Virus record (IMG/VR): IMGVR_UViG_3300038678_000258
Coordinates: 1-42,495 of that record
Direction: 5' to 3' (one strand)
Length of the DNA: 42,495 bases
Origin: a virus
Under the pieces are notes generated by a model. It saw nothing but the letters and a program-made list of their open reading frames with translations, searched no databases and had not been told where the DNA came from. Below are positions 1 through 7,088 of this stretch, in pieces. The first letter of the stretch is position 1, and every line of letters starts with the position of its first letter. Both the position numbers and the translations under genes were made by a program.

Positions 1-700
1 CTTTCACAAACGCCAGGGCCGCTGCCAGCACCGACTCCAGCGTCGAGCCGGGGTCCTTGCCCTTGTCTTCCAGCGCGGCTTGCAGGCGACCGACCAGCAT
101 TTCTGCGCTGGCGGCCTCCGGCGAACCATCTTCCTGCGCGAGCAATAGTGCGATCGGTCCAGTCGCCTTTGTCTCACCCATGTCAGATCCTTTCCTGTTG
201 GAAGCGGTGAGAGGCTCCATCCCGACCATCGCCGGGTTATGCACCAATCCCGCAGAAACCAACGAGAGCACGTGCCTCGTCTTCTTGTCCAGATAGACCG
301 CCGGGCTCAGGTAGCGGTACTCTTTGTTACGGATGTACTCGCGCGCCCGGTCCGTCCATTTCACCATGGCAATGAGGCCGACTCCGACCTCGTGTACCAG
401 CTTCGTGATCCAGCCCGCCGCCGGGTTGGGTGTGCCCGGGGGCATGACGCCCGGTGCCGATGCGTGTTCGTAGTCGATCGGCAAGTCAACCCCCTGCGAT
501 TCGAAGGCTGCGATGACCCGCGCCGCGTCCTCGGACGTCAGGTGGTAGTCGCCGTGCGAGCACTTCGCGACGCCATCCTCGTTTGCCGGCACCACTACCA
601 CCCGCGACGTATGCTCTGCGCCCGCGTCAGCCGCGATTGTCAGCTCCACGGGCTGACCATACATTGCGCTCCATGTCAGCGGACGACTGTCCAGATTCAT
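1..700 (-). CDS. Mu gpI-like prohead protease/scaffold, N-terminal part (gene continues at the other window edge)
   Basis: The frame opens at ATG 700, overlapping the TGA of the upstream MuF gene (ATGA), and stays open for 233 codons to the window edge. The translation has the features of Mu gpI-type proteases: LPIDYEHAS near residue 80, then GWITKL, MVKWTDRAREYIRNKEYRYLSP and LVHNPAMVGM. In this family the N-terminal protease matures the prohead and the C-terminal part acts as scaffold. The leftover base at position 1 plus the two unread bases at 42494-42495 make one codon, so the gene continues in frame at 42495. The combined product is about 407 aa, close to Mu gpI in size. Family assignment is by motif. 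Confidence 0.85.
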   Translation of the reverse strand, partial: MNLDSRPLTWSAMYGQPVELTIAADAGAEHTSRVVVVPANEDGVAKCSHGDYHLTSEDAARVIAAFESQGVDLPIDYEHASAPGVMPPGTPNPAAGWITKLVHEVGVGLIAMVKWTDRAREYIRNKEYRYLSPAVYLDKKTRHVLSLVSAGLVHNPAMVGMEPLTASNRKGSDMGETKATGPIALLLAQEDGSPEAASAEMLVGRLQAALEDKGKDPGSTLESVLAAALAFVK

Positions 701-1455
701 TTCGTGATCTCCTTTGCGATCCGCTGCAAAGCAGCGTCGAGCCCCTTCAGATCAAACTGCTTTCCGTCGAACGAGTCGCGGGGGAAGTCGAAGTCGGGGT
801 GCGGCTTGGCCTTGAGTCGTTTGGGCTTGCCCTTGCCCGCCCCGGCGACGGGTACGAGCGCGCCGCCCTTGTACGTCCAGACGGTCTTCCGCCCGACCTG
901 CCCTGCGGTCAGCGCGACGACGAAGCACCGGCAACCCCACTCCCAGGGGGGTGAGAAGTGAGCCCAGAACGGATCGTCATGGCGGAATATCTTGGCGTGG
1001 AATCCGGCGTGCACGTCACGCACGTTGTTGACGCCAGGACGTCCGTTGCCCACGGAGAGGTACTGCCTGAAGGGGAAGCCCCGGACCACCTCCGGATCGT
1101 TCAGGACCTCGTTACGCGCCACCGCGTACGCGTGCAGCGTGTTGGAGCGGTAGACGGTCCGCAGGCGGGCCAGGCTCGGCTTGGGGACACCCGCCGTGCC
1201 GAACAGCGCCTCCATCTTGTTGAGCACGTCGCGCCACGGCGTGCCGTCCTCGATCGCTTTCTTGATGAAGTTGCGGACCTGCTGGACCAACCGCAGCCGC
1301 TCCACCCCAGCGATCCGGAACGCCCGGGCACGGTTGGCCGCGGAGAGCTGCTCGAATTGCCACGACTTCAGCGCGGTCTTCTTGCCAAAGAACCTCGCCG
1401 CCTCGACGTGGCCTTTGACCTTGAAGTCGTCCTTTACTAGTGCGGTTACCGCCAT
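697..1455 (-). CDS. MuF-type minor head protein
   Basis: This is a 252-aa protein with the C-terminal signature of the phage Mu F (SPP1 gp7) family. An arginine/tyrosine-rich segment (RTVYRSNTLHAYAVARNE, about residues 98-115) is followed by VRDVHAGFHAKIF and by PPWEWGCRCFVVAL, the cysteine-containing end of the domain. MuF proteins sit inside the head near the portal and take part in head assembly or DNA injection. The gene lies between portal and protease, as in Mu, and overlaps the protease start by four bases. The ATG at 1455 has only a weak AGG upstream and follows a 186-nt gap that contains a strong hairpin. Confidence 0.85.
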   Translation of the reverse strand: MAVTALVKDDFKVKGHVEAARFFGKKTALKSWQFEQLSAANRARAFRIAGVERLRLVQQVRNFIKKAIEDGTPWRDVLNKMEALFGTAGVPKPSLARLRTVYRSNTLHAYAVARNEVLNDPEVVRGFPFRQYLSVGNGRPGVNNVRDVHAGFHAKIFRHDDPFWAHFSPPWEWGCRCFVVALTAGQVGRKTVWTYKGGALVPVAGAGKGKPKRLKAKPHPDFDFPRDSFDGKQFDLKGLDAALQRIAKEITK

Positions 1456-1478
1456 TGCCTATCTTGCCCAGCTTAAAC

Positions 1479-1517
1479 GCGACAAACGCGATGTCGCGGC
1501 AATGTCGCGTAGCGACA
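1479..1517. repeat. cluster of GCGACA/TGTCGC sites in the gap before the MuF gene
   Basis: GCGACA occurs at 1479-1484 and 1512-1517, and its inverse TGTCGC at 1492-1497 and 1503-1508, with a related ACGACA at 1524-1529. The copies form overlapping inverted repeats in a gap that otherwise separates tightly packed head genes. No convincing promoter was found here. A protein-binding site or an RNA fold upstream of MuF are both possible. Confidence 0.45.
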
Positions 1518-1530
1518 AGCGCAACGACAA

Positions 1531-1564
1531 AGGGGCGTGACAGTCCGAAGACCGCCACGCCCCT
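1531..1564 (-). terminator. 15-bp hairpin with cUUCGg loop between head genes (terminator or attenuator candidate)
   Basis: AGGGGCGTG (1531-1539) pairs with CACGCCCCT (1556-1564). The stem continues inward with six more pairs, two of them G-T. Read on the minus strand it closes on a TTCG tetraloop flanked by C and G. The minus-strand sequence after the stem has only a short run of T (TTTG), so full termination is uncertain. The hairpin sits between the 96-aa gene and MuF and could instead tune expression or protect mRNA ends. Confidence 0.5.
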
Positions 1565-1641
1565 GTTCAGCGCTACGGGATCAACAGGCGTTTCGGGCGT
1601 GATCACCCGCCCGCAACCCTGTGTCGTTGCTACAGTCTAGC

Positions 1642-1932
1642 TTACATCATTTGCCGTGCATCTCGGGAGCGTCTAGGCCCATCCCTCAATGATTGCAATA
1701 GCCTGCGAACCTCATCTAATTGCGCCTCGCTGTCTGGCAGCTTGCGAATGTCATCCGCCGCTGCCCGCTCTGTCTGTCCAGACCACCAAAGTGCCTCTCC
1801 GATCTTCGTGACCACCTGCCGCATTTCAGGGTATGGGCTGGGCAAGCATTTATTGCCTGCATCAAACGCCACCCCCAGTTTGTCCTGGAGCAACCAGATG
1901 TTGAGTAACTCTGTAGCCGCCGGTCCAGCCAT
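1642..1932 (-). CDS. hypothetical head-operon protein, 96 aa
   Basis: The ATG at 1932 overlaps the upstream TGA (TGATG) and has GGAGGAG just before it; a GTG one codon earlier is a less likely start. The protein has an N-terminal helix (AATELLNIWLLQDKLGVAFDAG) and a charged C-terminal half (SEAQLDEVRRLLQSLRDGPRRSRD). No cysteine motif, membrane segment or known family was recognised. It lies in the portal-to-MuF interval of a translationally coupled set of small genes, where Mu-like phages often carry poorly conserved accessory head genes. Function unknown. Confidence 0.75.
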   Translation of the reverse strand: MAGPAATELLNIWLLQDKLGVAFDAGNKCLPSPYPEMRQVVTKIGEALWWSGQTERAAADDIRKLPDSEAQLDEVRRLLQSLRDGPRRSRDARQMM

Positions 1933-2216
1933 CACTCCTCCGTTTCGCGTGGAATCGCGGAGACCATCCCGATCCCCGCAGCCTGGTCCAGTGCGTTTCC
2001 GACGTCTTTGACCAGCGCGTCGTCGTCCATCTTGCGGATCAGTCCGGGCCCCAACGTCTTCAGCGCCGCTTTGCTTCCACTCGCTGCACGTAGCGCCTTG
2101 AGCATCGGGGCGACCAGACCGTCGTGGTACGCCTTCCCCACCCCGCTCACCCGCCGCTCGGACAGGCTGTCGAGGCCCACCATCACCTGTTTATGGTCAC
2201 GAAGGGGCATCGGCAT
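1932..2216 (-). CDS. hypothetical head-operon protein, 94 aa
   Basis: A small, mostly helical protein beginning MPMPLRDHKQVMVGLDSLSERRVSG and rich in alanine and lysine, with no motif that I recognise. It is preceded by the 70-aa gene ending at 2223 and overlaps the next gene through TGATG, so translation is coupled. Position between portal and MuF suggests a head-assembly accessory role, but the sequence itself gives no function. Confidence 0.75.
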   Translation of the reverse strand: MPMPLRDHKQVMVGLDSLSERRVSGVGKAYHDGLVAPMLKALRAASGSKAALKTLGPGLIRKMDDDALVKDVGNALDQAAGIGMVSAIPRETEE

Positions 2217-2222
2217 ATTCTC

Positions 2223-2435
2223 CTAATATTCTCCTATCGCTTCAAGTAACACTTGGATATCCTGTCGCTGATTCTGGGTTGTACCACCCCATGCCCACAT
2301 AGCCCCTTCGATGAAGTCCGCCAATCTCCCGTGCTTGAAGCCCGCTTTGATGGCCGCATCCTTCGCGTCAGTGAATGCCTTGCCCCGCAATACGGCCATC
2401 TCCTCTTCCGTCAAATCAAGCTGAATGATATTCAC
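2223..2435 (-). CDS. hypothetical protein, 70 aa
   Basis: The ATG at 2435 overlaps the stop of the upstream gene (ATGA). The protein starts MNIIQLDLTEEEMAVLRGKAF, has a central lysine-containing helix (DAKDAAIKAGFKHGRL) and ends in an acidic helix. No family was recognised. It is very likely real because it is embedded in an unbroken chain of overlapping genes between the portal and MuF genes. Confidence 0.7.
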   Translation of the reverse strand: MNIIQLDLTEEEMAVLRGKAFTDAKDAAIKAGFKHGRLADFIEGAMWAWGGTTQNQRQDIQVLLEAIGEY

Positions 2436-2644
2436 AACCCCTCCTCCATGCGACGCAGGTATTCCTCTGCTGATTCGGACGGACCGCGGGTCTCCGCGGC
2501 GATCCTCAGGTTCAAATTCTCTTGGTCACGGAGAGCCGTAACAAGCGTCACATGCGCCTTCCGCTGAAGAATCCCAGAGACCATCACCAAGACACAGGAA
2601 ACCACCACTAAGGCCGATGACAGGCCGATCAACCCGAATACCAT
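2432..2644 (-). CDS. small protein with N-terminal membrane helix, 70 aa
   Basis: The ATG at 2644 directly abuts the portal stop. Residues 3-27 form one strongly hydrophobic segment (FGLIGLSSALVVVSCVLVMVSGI). A charged helical tail follows (LRDQENLNLRIAAETRG, then EEYLRRMEEGL), giving a type III-like membrane protein with a cytoplasmic or periplasmic coil. It sits among late head genes. A lysis role (holin-like or spanin-like) is conceivable because no lysis gene is otherwise recognised, but a single helix and this position are not diagnostic. Confidence 0.7.
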   Translation of the reverse strand: MVFGLIGLSSALVVVSCVLVMVSGILQRKAHVTLVTALRDQENLNLRIAAETRGPSESAEEYLRRMEEGL

Positions 2645-3937
2645 CTATAGTCCCTCCTCGAATGGGTCCTGCGGCTGCGGGGGCTGGAGCACTTCCTCGT
2701 CCTTCTGCGGTATGGGGATGCCGAGCGCATCGTGAGCCCAGTCGCGCCCGACTCGCAGGCCCGCAGCCTGAGCCTTGCCGAGCATGTCGGCCAGCAGGTT
2801 CTGGTCTACCAGCTCATCGACGTAGTGCTCGAAGGTCGGCATCGCTGGACGACGGGCCGGAAACTGGTAGAGGACCATCGGCTTGATTAGGTCCCGGCCT
2901 ACAGTCCTGCTTTCCTTACGGATGTCGTCTGCCGTCAGGTCGGCTCTCACCTGATTGTGTACGTTCGCCGCTGCGAACGTCCCCGTTGCCCCCGTTGTGT
3001 CCGCAGTCAGTGTGCCACCGAGGATGGCTATCACCATCTCCCGGTTGCACCACTCGACGATTGCTTCGTGCGGGCTGATCCCACGTGATGCGCTCTCGAC
3101 GAGCCCGATTTCGACGCCCTTTTTGAAGTGGGCCCAGCCCGCGGTACCCCACCGCCCCAGCATATCCTCGAGGGCAGCCTTTTCGGCGCTACTCACATCA
3201 CCGTCAGTGGTGGCGTGGATGAAGGGGATGCCGAAGCGCTCGACGAACATCGCCCAATCCGCCTTGGCCAGCAGTTTAGTGACGTACGCCATCGCCAACG
3301 CGTGCGATAGCGACCGCGTCCATATGAACCCCGTCCGCGCCGACGGGGCGTGCACGATCCACTTGGCCGCCTCCAGCGGGATGCCCATCTGCTCGTCGGC
3401 TGTGATCACGCGGAGCTGGCCGTCATTCTGAGTATCGGCCTGAATCCGGGACGACGGTAGGGGTTGGAGGGCATGGACGTCAATCCCGTTCCAGACGATT
3501 TCGATCATCGCCAGGCCGGGGCCGATCGCTGTTGCTAGATGCTCGAGTGCCTCCGGGAAATCCTCGAGGCCGTCCAGCTTCTCGCCCACCATCGCCGCCG
3601 CTTCGTCGGCCAACACCTTGTCACCGCGGAACCACTGCGACTCGGAGGCCGACACGACCCGCCAGGGCAGCCCGGTCAATCCCATCCGCCGGGTCTGGAG
3701 CAGGCCGTAGAGGCGCGGGTCTTTGGATTCGATTTCTTCAAATGCCTGGAGCGTCTCGGCAACGTCCCCGTCGTCCGCGGCCCGAATCAGCCGCTGGATC
3801 TTCGCGTAATCGATGCCATCCGTGACCCAATCGCCGATGTCGTCGAGGCTGTGCTCGTGGCGGAAGACGGGCTGCTGCGGTGGCTTGCCGCGATATCGCA
3901 GCCAGTCGGGGATTCTCAGCAGATTACGGATACCCAC
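2645..3937 (-). CDS. portal protein, Mu gp29-like (DUF935 family)
   Basis: About 430 aa, typical of DUF935 portals, which form the dodecameric DNA gate of the head vertex. Recognisable segments are the N-terminal IRNLLRIPDWLRYRGKPP, then DGDVAETLQAFEEIESKDPRL, RMGLTGLPWRV, a central GFIWTRSLSHALAMAYVTKLLAKADW and FVERFGIPFIHA. The frame is open further upstream to 4078, but that extension is arginine-rich and overlaps the 62-aa gene. The GTG at 3937, preceded by AGGTGATGAG and immediately after the stop of that gene, is preferred. It precedes MuF and follows TerL, as in Mu-type head modules. Confidence 0.88.
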   Translation of the reverse strand: MGIRNLLRIPDWLRYRGKPPQQPVFRHEHSLDDIGDWVTDGIDYAKIQRLIRAADDGDVAETLQAFEEIESKDPRLYGLLQTRRMGLTGLPWRVVSASESQWFRGDKVLADEAAAMVGEKLDGLEDFPEALEHLATAIGPGLAMIEIVWNGIDVHALQPLPSSRIQADTQNDGQLRVITADEQMGIPLEAAKWIVHAPSARTGFIWTRSLSHALAMAYVTKLLAKADWAMFVERFGIPFIHATTDGDVSSAEKAALEDMLGRWGTAGWAHFKKGVEIGLVESASRGISPHEAIVEWCNREMVIAILGGTLTADTTGATGTFAAANVHNQVRADLTADDIRKESRTVGRDLIKPMVLYQFPARRPAMPTFEHYVDELVDQNLLADMLGKAQAAGLRVGRDWAHDALGIPIPQKDEEVLQPPQPQDPFEEGL

Positions 3938-3945
3938 CTCATCAC

Positions 3946-4134
3946 CTACGTCACCGCGCCCAGATCGCTCTCGCGGATGTATTGCTCGTGCACCTGCCCG
4001 GTTGTGTCGGCGTACTGGACGACCGCGTACTTGCTTTCGTCGCGATCGTAGTGGAGCCCGACCACGGTGCCGGTCCAATCGGCCTTGCAGAATTCCACCT
4101 TGGCCTCAAGCCCAAACTTAAATTTCACGCCCAT
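3946..4134 (-). CDS. small beta-barrel-like protein, 62 aa
   Basis: The start at 4134 has a strong AAAGGAG six bases upstream. The sequence (MGVKFKFGLEAKVEF, WTGTVVGLHYDRDESKYAVVQYAD) alternates hydrophobic and polar residues like a small SH3- or KOW-type barrel. It lies between TerL and portal. Similar compact barrel-like proteins are encoded in the early operon (13514, 16272, 16496, 23096), though the sequence relation to those is not clear. Function unknown; an accessory head or packaging role is only inferred from position. Confidence 0.7.
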   Translation of the reverse strand: MGVKFKFGLEAKVEFCKADWTGTVVGLHYDRDESKYAVVQYADTTGQVHEQYIRESDLGAVT

Positions 4135-4159
4135 GATTTCTCCTTTCGTCGCATAACAG

Positions 4160-5503
4160 TCACCACGCTCTCGCGCCATACGCGACGGACTTCGGTCCAA
4201 GCGTCGCTGTAAACGTTATATGCTGTCGCCGCGCCGCACGCAAGGCCAGGGTCGCAGCCCAGAACCGGTCGGCGTGCCCGTCTGCCGAGAACGCCGCGTG
4301 ATACTGCACCACGCCCCGCCCGGTGACCGTCCGTTTGACCGAGTGGAAGTCGGCGACCACCGACTCGGACTCGGGTATCCGCAGCCGGCCATCTTGTGCG
4401 GCCGCTATCAGCCCTTGGGCCAGCTCCACCTTGTTCTGCGATGTGAACTGGACCCCCTCGATCACGTGTGCCCCCCATTTGTTTATCGCATCTTCGGCTG
4501 TGGCTGGGTTGAACGACGAGTCGATAGCCATCCGGCTGAACCCGGGCAGCCTCACGATCATCTCAAGCATTGCGAACTGTTCTCGGAACGTCGCCTGACG
4601 CATCTCGACGACGGCCTCGGTTATCCATTGGTCGTTCGGGCCGGGCGACACAATCCAGAACACCGTGAGCGATTGCGTCCTGCCGATGTCCATGCCCACG
4701 CTGAGCGGGCCGGGATGCTCCGTGAGCCGTCGCCAGTCGGGTTCCGCCGTGCACCGGTGGTCTTGCAATCCGACGATTATGCTGTACGGAATCGCCGCCA
4801 GCGACGACTCGATGGCGTACCCGTCGACGTACTGCCGGGCTAGCTCAGGACCGTAGATCTGCTCGAGCCTTTTGGCGTATTCGGCAATCCCCGGGCTTTT
4901 GTTGTCGGTCGTTTTCCCGCGATACAGCACGTGCCCGGGCAGAGGATCACGCTCCCATCGATCGTGGAACCACGTGCCGACGCCCTCGTGGGTACCCGTC
5001 ACGCACACGCCCCGCTCCTCCGGCGTTACCCGCGGATCTCGCACGCGGGCGATCACGTTGGTGTAACAGTCGCGGGTCGGATCCGAAGGGAACCCCTGGA
5101 TACGGGCCGGTTCGTCAATCCACGCGTAGCCGACCTCGATGCCGGTGATTCGCTCCGCCTTCATGCCAGACTTGAAAATGATCTTAGAGGCGAGCGAGGG
5201 GATACGCATCTCCATCGTTTGATGGTTCATCTCGCCAATCATACCGAACGCCTTGAGGTGCAAGCGGATCGCGGGGACGGCAATCTGGTTAATCAGGTCG
5301 TACGTGGGTTCGACAACAAGTGCGTCGACGCCCGGGTGCCGTATCATCCACAGCAGCAGACGGAGCGAGCCGGCCCATGTTTTGCCACCGCCCAGCCCCG
5401 TAGTGATCGCTGGATATGGGGCTGTGGATTTCAGGAAGTCCGATTGCGCGCCCTTGTTGGGGCGTATGTGACACTGGCGGGTTTCGAGGGGCACGACCGA
5501 CAT
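4160..5503 (-). CDS. terL: terminase large subunit (ATPase and nuclease)
   Basis: A 447-aa packaging motor. The Walker A loop is GLGGGKT (residues 36-42) and Walker B is YAWIDE (126-131). The C-terminal RNase H-like nuclease shows its acidic residues in VGMDIGRTQS (Asp 272), MAIDSS (Asp 328) and SADGHADRFW (Asp 408/412). The motor pumps DNA into the prohead through the portal and cuts the concatemer. It lies directly after the small terminase and before the portal, the standard order. The ATG at 5503 lacks a perfect Shine-Dalgarno but has GGCGGGGCGA nearby. Confidence 0.93.
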   Translation of the reverse strand: MSVVPLETRQCHIRPNKGAQSDFLKSTAPYPAITTGLGGGKTWAGSLRLLLWMIRHPGVDALVVEPTYDLINQIAVPAIRLHLKAFGMIGEMNHQTMEMRIPSLASKIIFKSGMKAERITGIEVGYAWIDEPARIQGFPSDPTRDCYTNVIARVRDPRVTPEERGVCVTGTHEGVGTWFHDRWERDPLPGHVLYRGKTTDNKSPGIAEYAKRLEQIYGPELARQYVDGYAIESSLAAIPYSIIVGLQDHRCTAEPDWRRLTEHPGPLSVGMDIGRTQSLTVFWIVSPGPNDQWITEAVVEMRQATFREQFAMLEMIVRLPGFSRMAIDSSFNPATAEDAINKWGAHVIEGVQFTSQNKVELAQGLIAAAQDGRLRIPESESVVADFHSVKRTVTGRGVVQYHAAFSADGHADRFWAATLALRAARRQHITFTATLGPKSVAYGARAW

Positions 5504-5518
5504 GCGAACATCGCCCCG

Positions 5519-5538
5519 CCGCCGGGTTAACCCGGCGG
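5519..5538. other. 20-bp perfect palindrome at the terS/terL junction
   Basis: CCGCCGGGTTAACCCGGCGG reads identically on both strands. It contains the TAA stop of the small terminase gene and lies 15 bases upstream of the TerL start. It could form an RNA hairpin modulating TerL translation, act as a weak terminator, or be a protein-binding site such as a packaging-initiation (pac) element, which phages often keep in or beside terS. The palindrome is seen directly; the role is inference. Confidence 0.6.
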
Positions 5539-5856
5539 CTCCTCGACCTCGGTCCGGTCCGGCCCGAACGAGATCTCTATGCGTTGCGGCGCCGCCTGCT
5601 CCTGGAGCTTCACGGTGAGGCCTGCGATAATCCGCAGGTACATGCCGTTGTCGTCGCGTTTCAGCTGCTCAAGCCGGTCATCGATATCATGAGTGGATCG
5701 GATGAACGCCTGCTGGACATCGGCAATCGTCCGCGGCTGATTGGGGTGCGGGACACCCTTGCCCAGCCGTCCGACTTTGTTCCCTTTTTTGAACAGCCTG
5801 CCGTTCAGCTTCCGCTTCGCTTTTGGCTTTTTGCAGCTCGACTTCTTTTCGGTCAT
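5527..5856 (-). CDS. terS: terminase small subunit (candidate)
   Basis: About 109 aa. The N-terminus is basic (TEKKSSCKKPKAKRKLNGRLFKKGNKVGR), followed by a helical middle (TIADVQQAFIRSTHDIDDRLEQLK) and an acidic tail ending EVEEPPG. This composition, and its place immediately before TerL, fits a small terminase that recognises the packaging site and loads TerL. A start at 5883 is possible, but the ATG at 5856 has GAGG seven bases upstream and lies just downstream of the predicted promoter -10. No direct sequence signature proves the family. Confidence 0.7.
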   Translation of the reverse strand: MTEKKSSCKKPKAKRKLNGRLFKKGNKVGRLGKGVPHPNQPRTIADVQQAFIRSTHDIDDRLEQLKRDDNGMYLRIIAGLTVKLQEQAAPQRIEISFGPDRTEVEEPPG

Positions 5857-5871
5857 CGCTACCTCGCCCAT

Positions 5872-5900
5872 AGTGTACACCATTGTCCTGGCTGGGGCAA
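5872..5900 (-). promoter_or_regulatory. promoter for the terminase/head operon
   Basis: On the minus strand TTGCCC (5900-5895) is followed by a 17-bp spacer and TACACT (5877-5872). The predicted start lies about 10 bases before the terS ATG at 5856, which still leaves room for its ribosome-binding site. It is the only good promoter seen upstream of the long late block, so it probably drives the structural genes unless internal promoters were missed. Confidence 0.6.
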
Positions 5901-6139
5901 GTTCAGTGGGGCTGAAAAGTGGCTCTCCTACTAACGAGTGCCAATCTGCCCTAATTTAGTAGGGTAGCGAGTTCCACCCCGGCGGTCGCGGGGGTGGCGG
6001 GTTTGCCGTGCCCGGCAAAACTGACATGCGGACTCGAGTTCGAGTGAGCTTTGGCGGAGGGCAAAGAGGGAAGGTGGGAGGCAAATAAGACAAGTAAGGC
6101 ATGGGAGCTATGAACTGATCAACCGCAAGGGCGCATAAA
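5901..6139. other. non-coding gap upstream of the late promoter with two inverted repeats
   Basis: No credible gene is seen. CCTACTAA (5927-5934) pairs with TTAGTAGG (5956-5963) upstream of the terS promoter and may be an activator or repressor site. TTTGCCG (6002-6008) and CGGCAAA (6013-6019) form a compact hairpin. From about 6045 the plus strand is purine-rich. The minus-strand frame through this stretch encodes a proline-rich shadow and runs across the terminator, so it was not called. Confidence 0.5.
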
Positions 6140-6178
6140 AAACCCGGCCCCCTAATACCAAAGGACAAAGCCGGGTTT
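6140..6178 (-). terminator. Rho-independent terminator of the 7541-6260 operon
   Basis: AAACCCGGC (6140-6148) and GCCGGGTTT (6170-6178) form a 9-bp perfect stem with a 21-nt loop. On the minus strand the stem runs into a T tract (GGGTTTTTTA), giving a good intrinsic terminator for leftward transcription. It follows the last small gene of the 6297-7421 group and precedes the terminase promoter. Confidence 0.75.
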
Positions 6179-6182
6179 CGAT

Positions 6183-6238
6183 AGACCGTTCCACGGGGTC
6201 CCCGAAACGCCACTCGGGACGACTCACGTGGACGGTCT
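6183..6238 (-). ncRNA. structured element just before the terminator (small-RNA or 3'-UTR candidate)
   Basis: AGACCGT (6183-6189) pairs with ACGGTCT (6232-6238). The stem continues, after a one-base bulge, with CCACG (6191-6195) against CGTGG (6227-6231), and GTCCC/GGGAC can close further inside. Twelve outer pairs plus an inner helix, directly followed by an intrinsic terminator, give the architecture of a stable 3'-end RNA. Expression is not shown. Confidence 0.4.
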
Positions 6239-6259
6239 GCTCTTTTACTCTACTCGTCG

Positions 6260-6292
6260 TTACATCGCAAGGCCTGCGAAAAGATTGGCCAT
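6260..6292 (-). CDS. 10-codon mini-ORF with a full initiation signal
   Basis: The frame encodes MANLFAGLAM followed by TAA. Its start carries the same GGAGCTGAGACGATG leader as the preceding gene at 6509, with the TGA of that gene embedded in the leader. It may be a leader peptide, a tiny hydrophobic peptide, or the stump of a deleted gene. The initiation signal is seen directly; translation is unproven. Confidence 0.35.
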   Translation of the reverse strand: MANLFAGLAM

Positions 6293-6296
6293 CGTC

Positions 6297-6509
6297 TCAG
6301 CTCCGTTCCTCGTTGGCGGCTTGGACTTTTGCGCAGGCGGCGAAACCCTCCAGCCACGTATTTTGGCGTTCGACCGACCACTTCCAGTCGGGTGCAGTGA
6401 TTTGCCGGTGGCCATCCCTGTTGCCGGCGCCGTATAGGATGTACGGTCGGCCCAGGCCTGTGCATCCTCGACCCCATCGCACGCGGGGTTTGTCCGTTGT
6501 CGTCGTCAT
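6297..6509 (-). CDS. hypothetical protein, 70 aa
   Basis: The start at 6509 is preceded by ATAGGAGCTGAGACG, the leader shared with its neighbours. The protein begins MTTTTDKPRVRWGRGCTGLG and contains a tryptophan-rich middle (DWKWSVERQNTWLEGFAACAK). No known domain was recognised. It is the third gene of the operon running from the promoter at 7472-7499 to the terminator at 6140. Unknown function. Confidence 0.65.
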   Translation of the reverse strand: MTTTTDKPRVRWGRGCTGLGRPYILYGAGNRDGHRQITAPDWKWSVERQNTWLEGFAACAKVQAANEERS

Positions 6510-6513
6510 CGTC

Positions 6514-7041
6514 TCAGCTCCTATTTCGGACCATCACATCCCCCACAGCCATAGACCGCGGCCCATAGGTGTTCTGTCCTTCCCCCGCCGCATAGATCCG
6601 CTTGAGAGCTGTGGCCACGTCACGGACTATAATCTCGACACCGCTAGGCAGCGTGATCGTCATCCGCCCGCGGCCTCCCACCTGCGCTGTAGTGGTCGGC
6701 GAGATGACAATTTCGAACTGGATTTGCCCGCCACACACAGCCCATACGGTGAGGTGATAGCCGCCAACCACGGGTCCACCCCAGAGGTCGGGGCGTCCCG
6801 ACAAGCCGCCACGATACACCGAGAGCGTCCAGTCGCTGGGGAGCCGGGCAGCCATCCGGCTGAGGAATCGCCATACGGACCGTAATGGCCATTGCGCCGC
6901 GCGTCGTCCTTGATACGCAGGCGAATGGCTCATTCGGCGGACCGTCTCATAACGTACCGCCGTATCACAGCCAGCCAACACGTCCTGCACACATGACACC
7001 TGACTATTGCCTTGGCCCCATTTGATCGTTGCTGTCGTCAT
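6514..7041 (-). CDS. hypothetical protein, 175 aa
   Basis: The start at 7041 has GAAAGGACGAGACG upstream. The N-terminal half is basic and aromatic (RYETVRRMSHSPAYQGRRAAQW, then VWRFLSRMAARLPSDWTLSVYRGG). The C-terminal half is more beta-like (GGYHLTVWAVCGGQIQFEIVIS, then MTITLPSGVEIIVRDVATALKRI). I do not recognise a family. It is co-transcribed with the genes at 7421 and 6509. Confidence 0.7.
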   Translation of the reverse strand: MTTATIKWGQGNSQVSCVQDVLAGCDTAVRYETVRRMSHSPAYQGRRAAQWPLRSVWRFLSRMAARLPSDWTLSVYRGGLSGRPDLWGGPVVGGYHLTVWAVCGGQIQFEIVISPTTTAQVGGRGRMTITLPSGVEIIVRDVATALKRIYAAGEGQNTYGPRSMAVGDVMVRNRS

Positions 7042-7088
7042 CGTCTCGTCCTTTCAGAAGGGCCCCTGAAGGGCCCGGGGATTGTCGA

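Noticed and set aside
1112-1606. 164-codon minus-strand frame overlapping MuF
   Set aside because: It is out of frame with a well-recognised MuF protein and becomes Arg/Gly-rich there; its first 50 codons fall in the hairpin gap.
5956-6213. 85-codon minus-strand frame
   Set aside because: It runs through the terminator and a purine-rich gap, is proline-rich and has no initiation signal.
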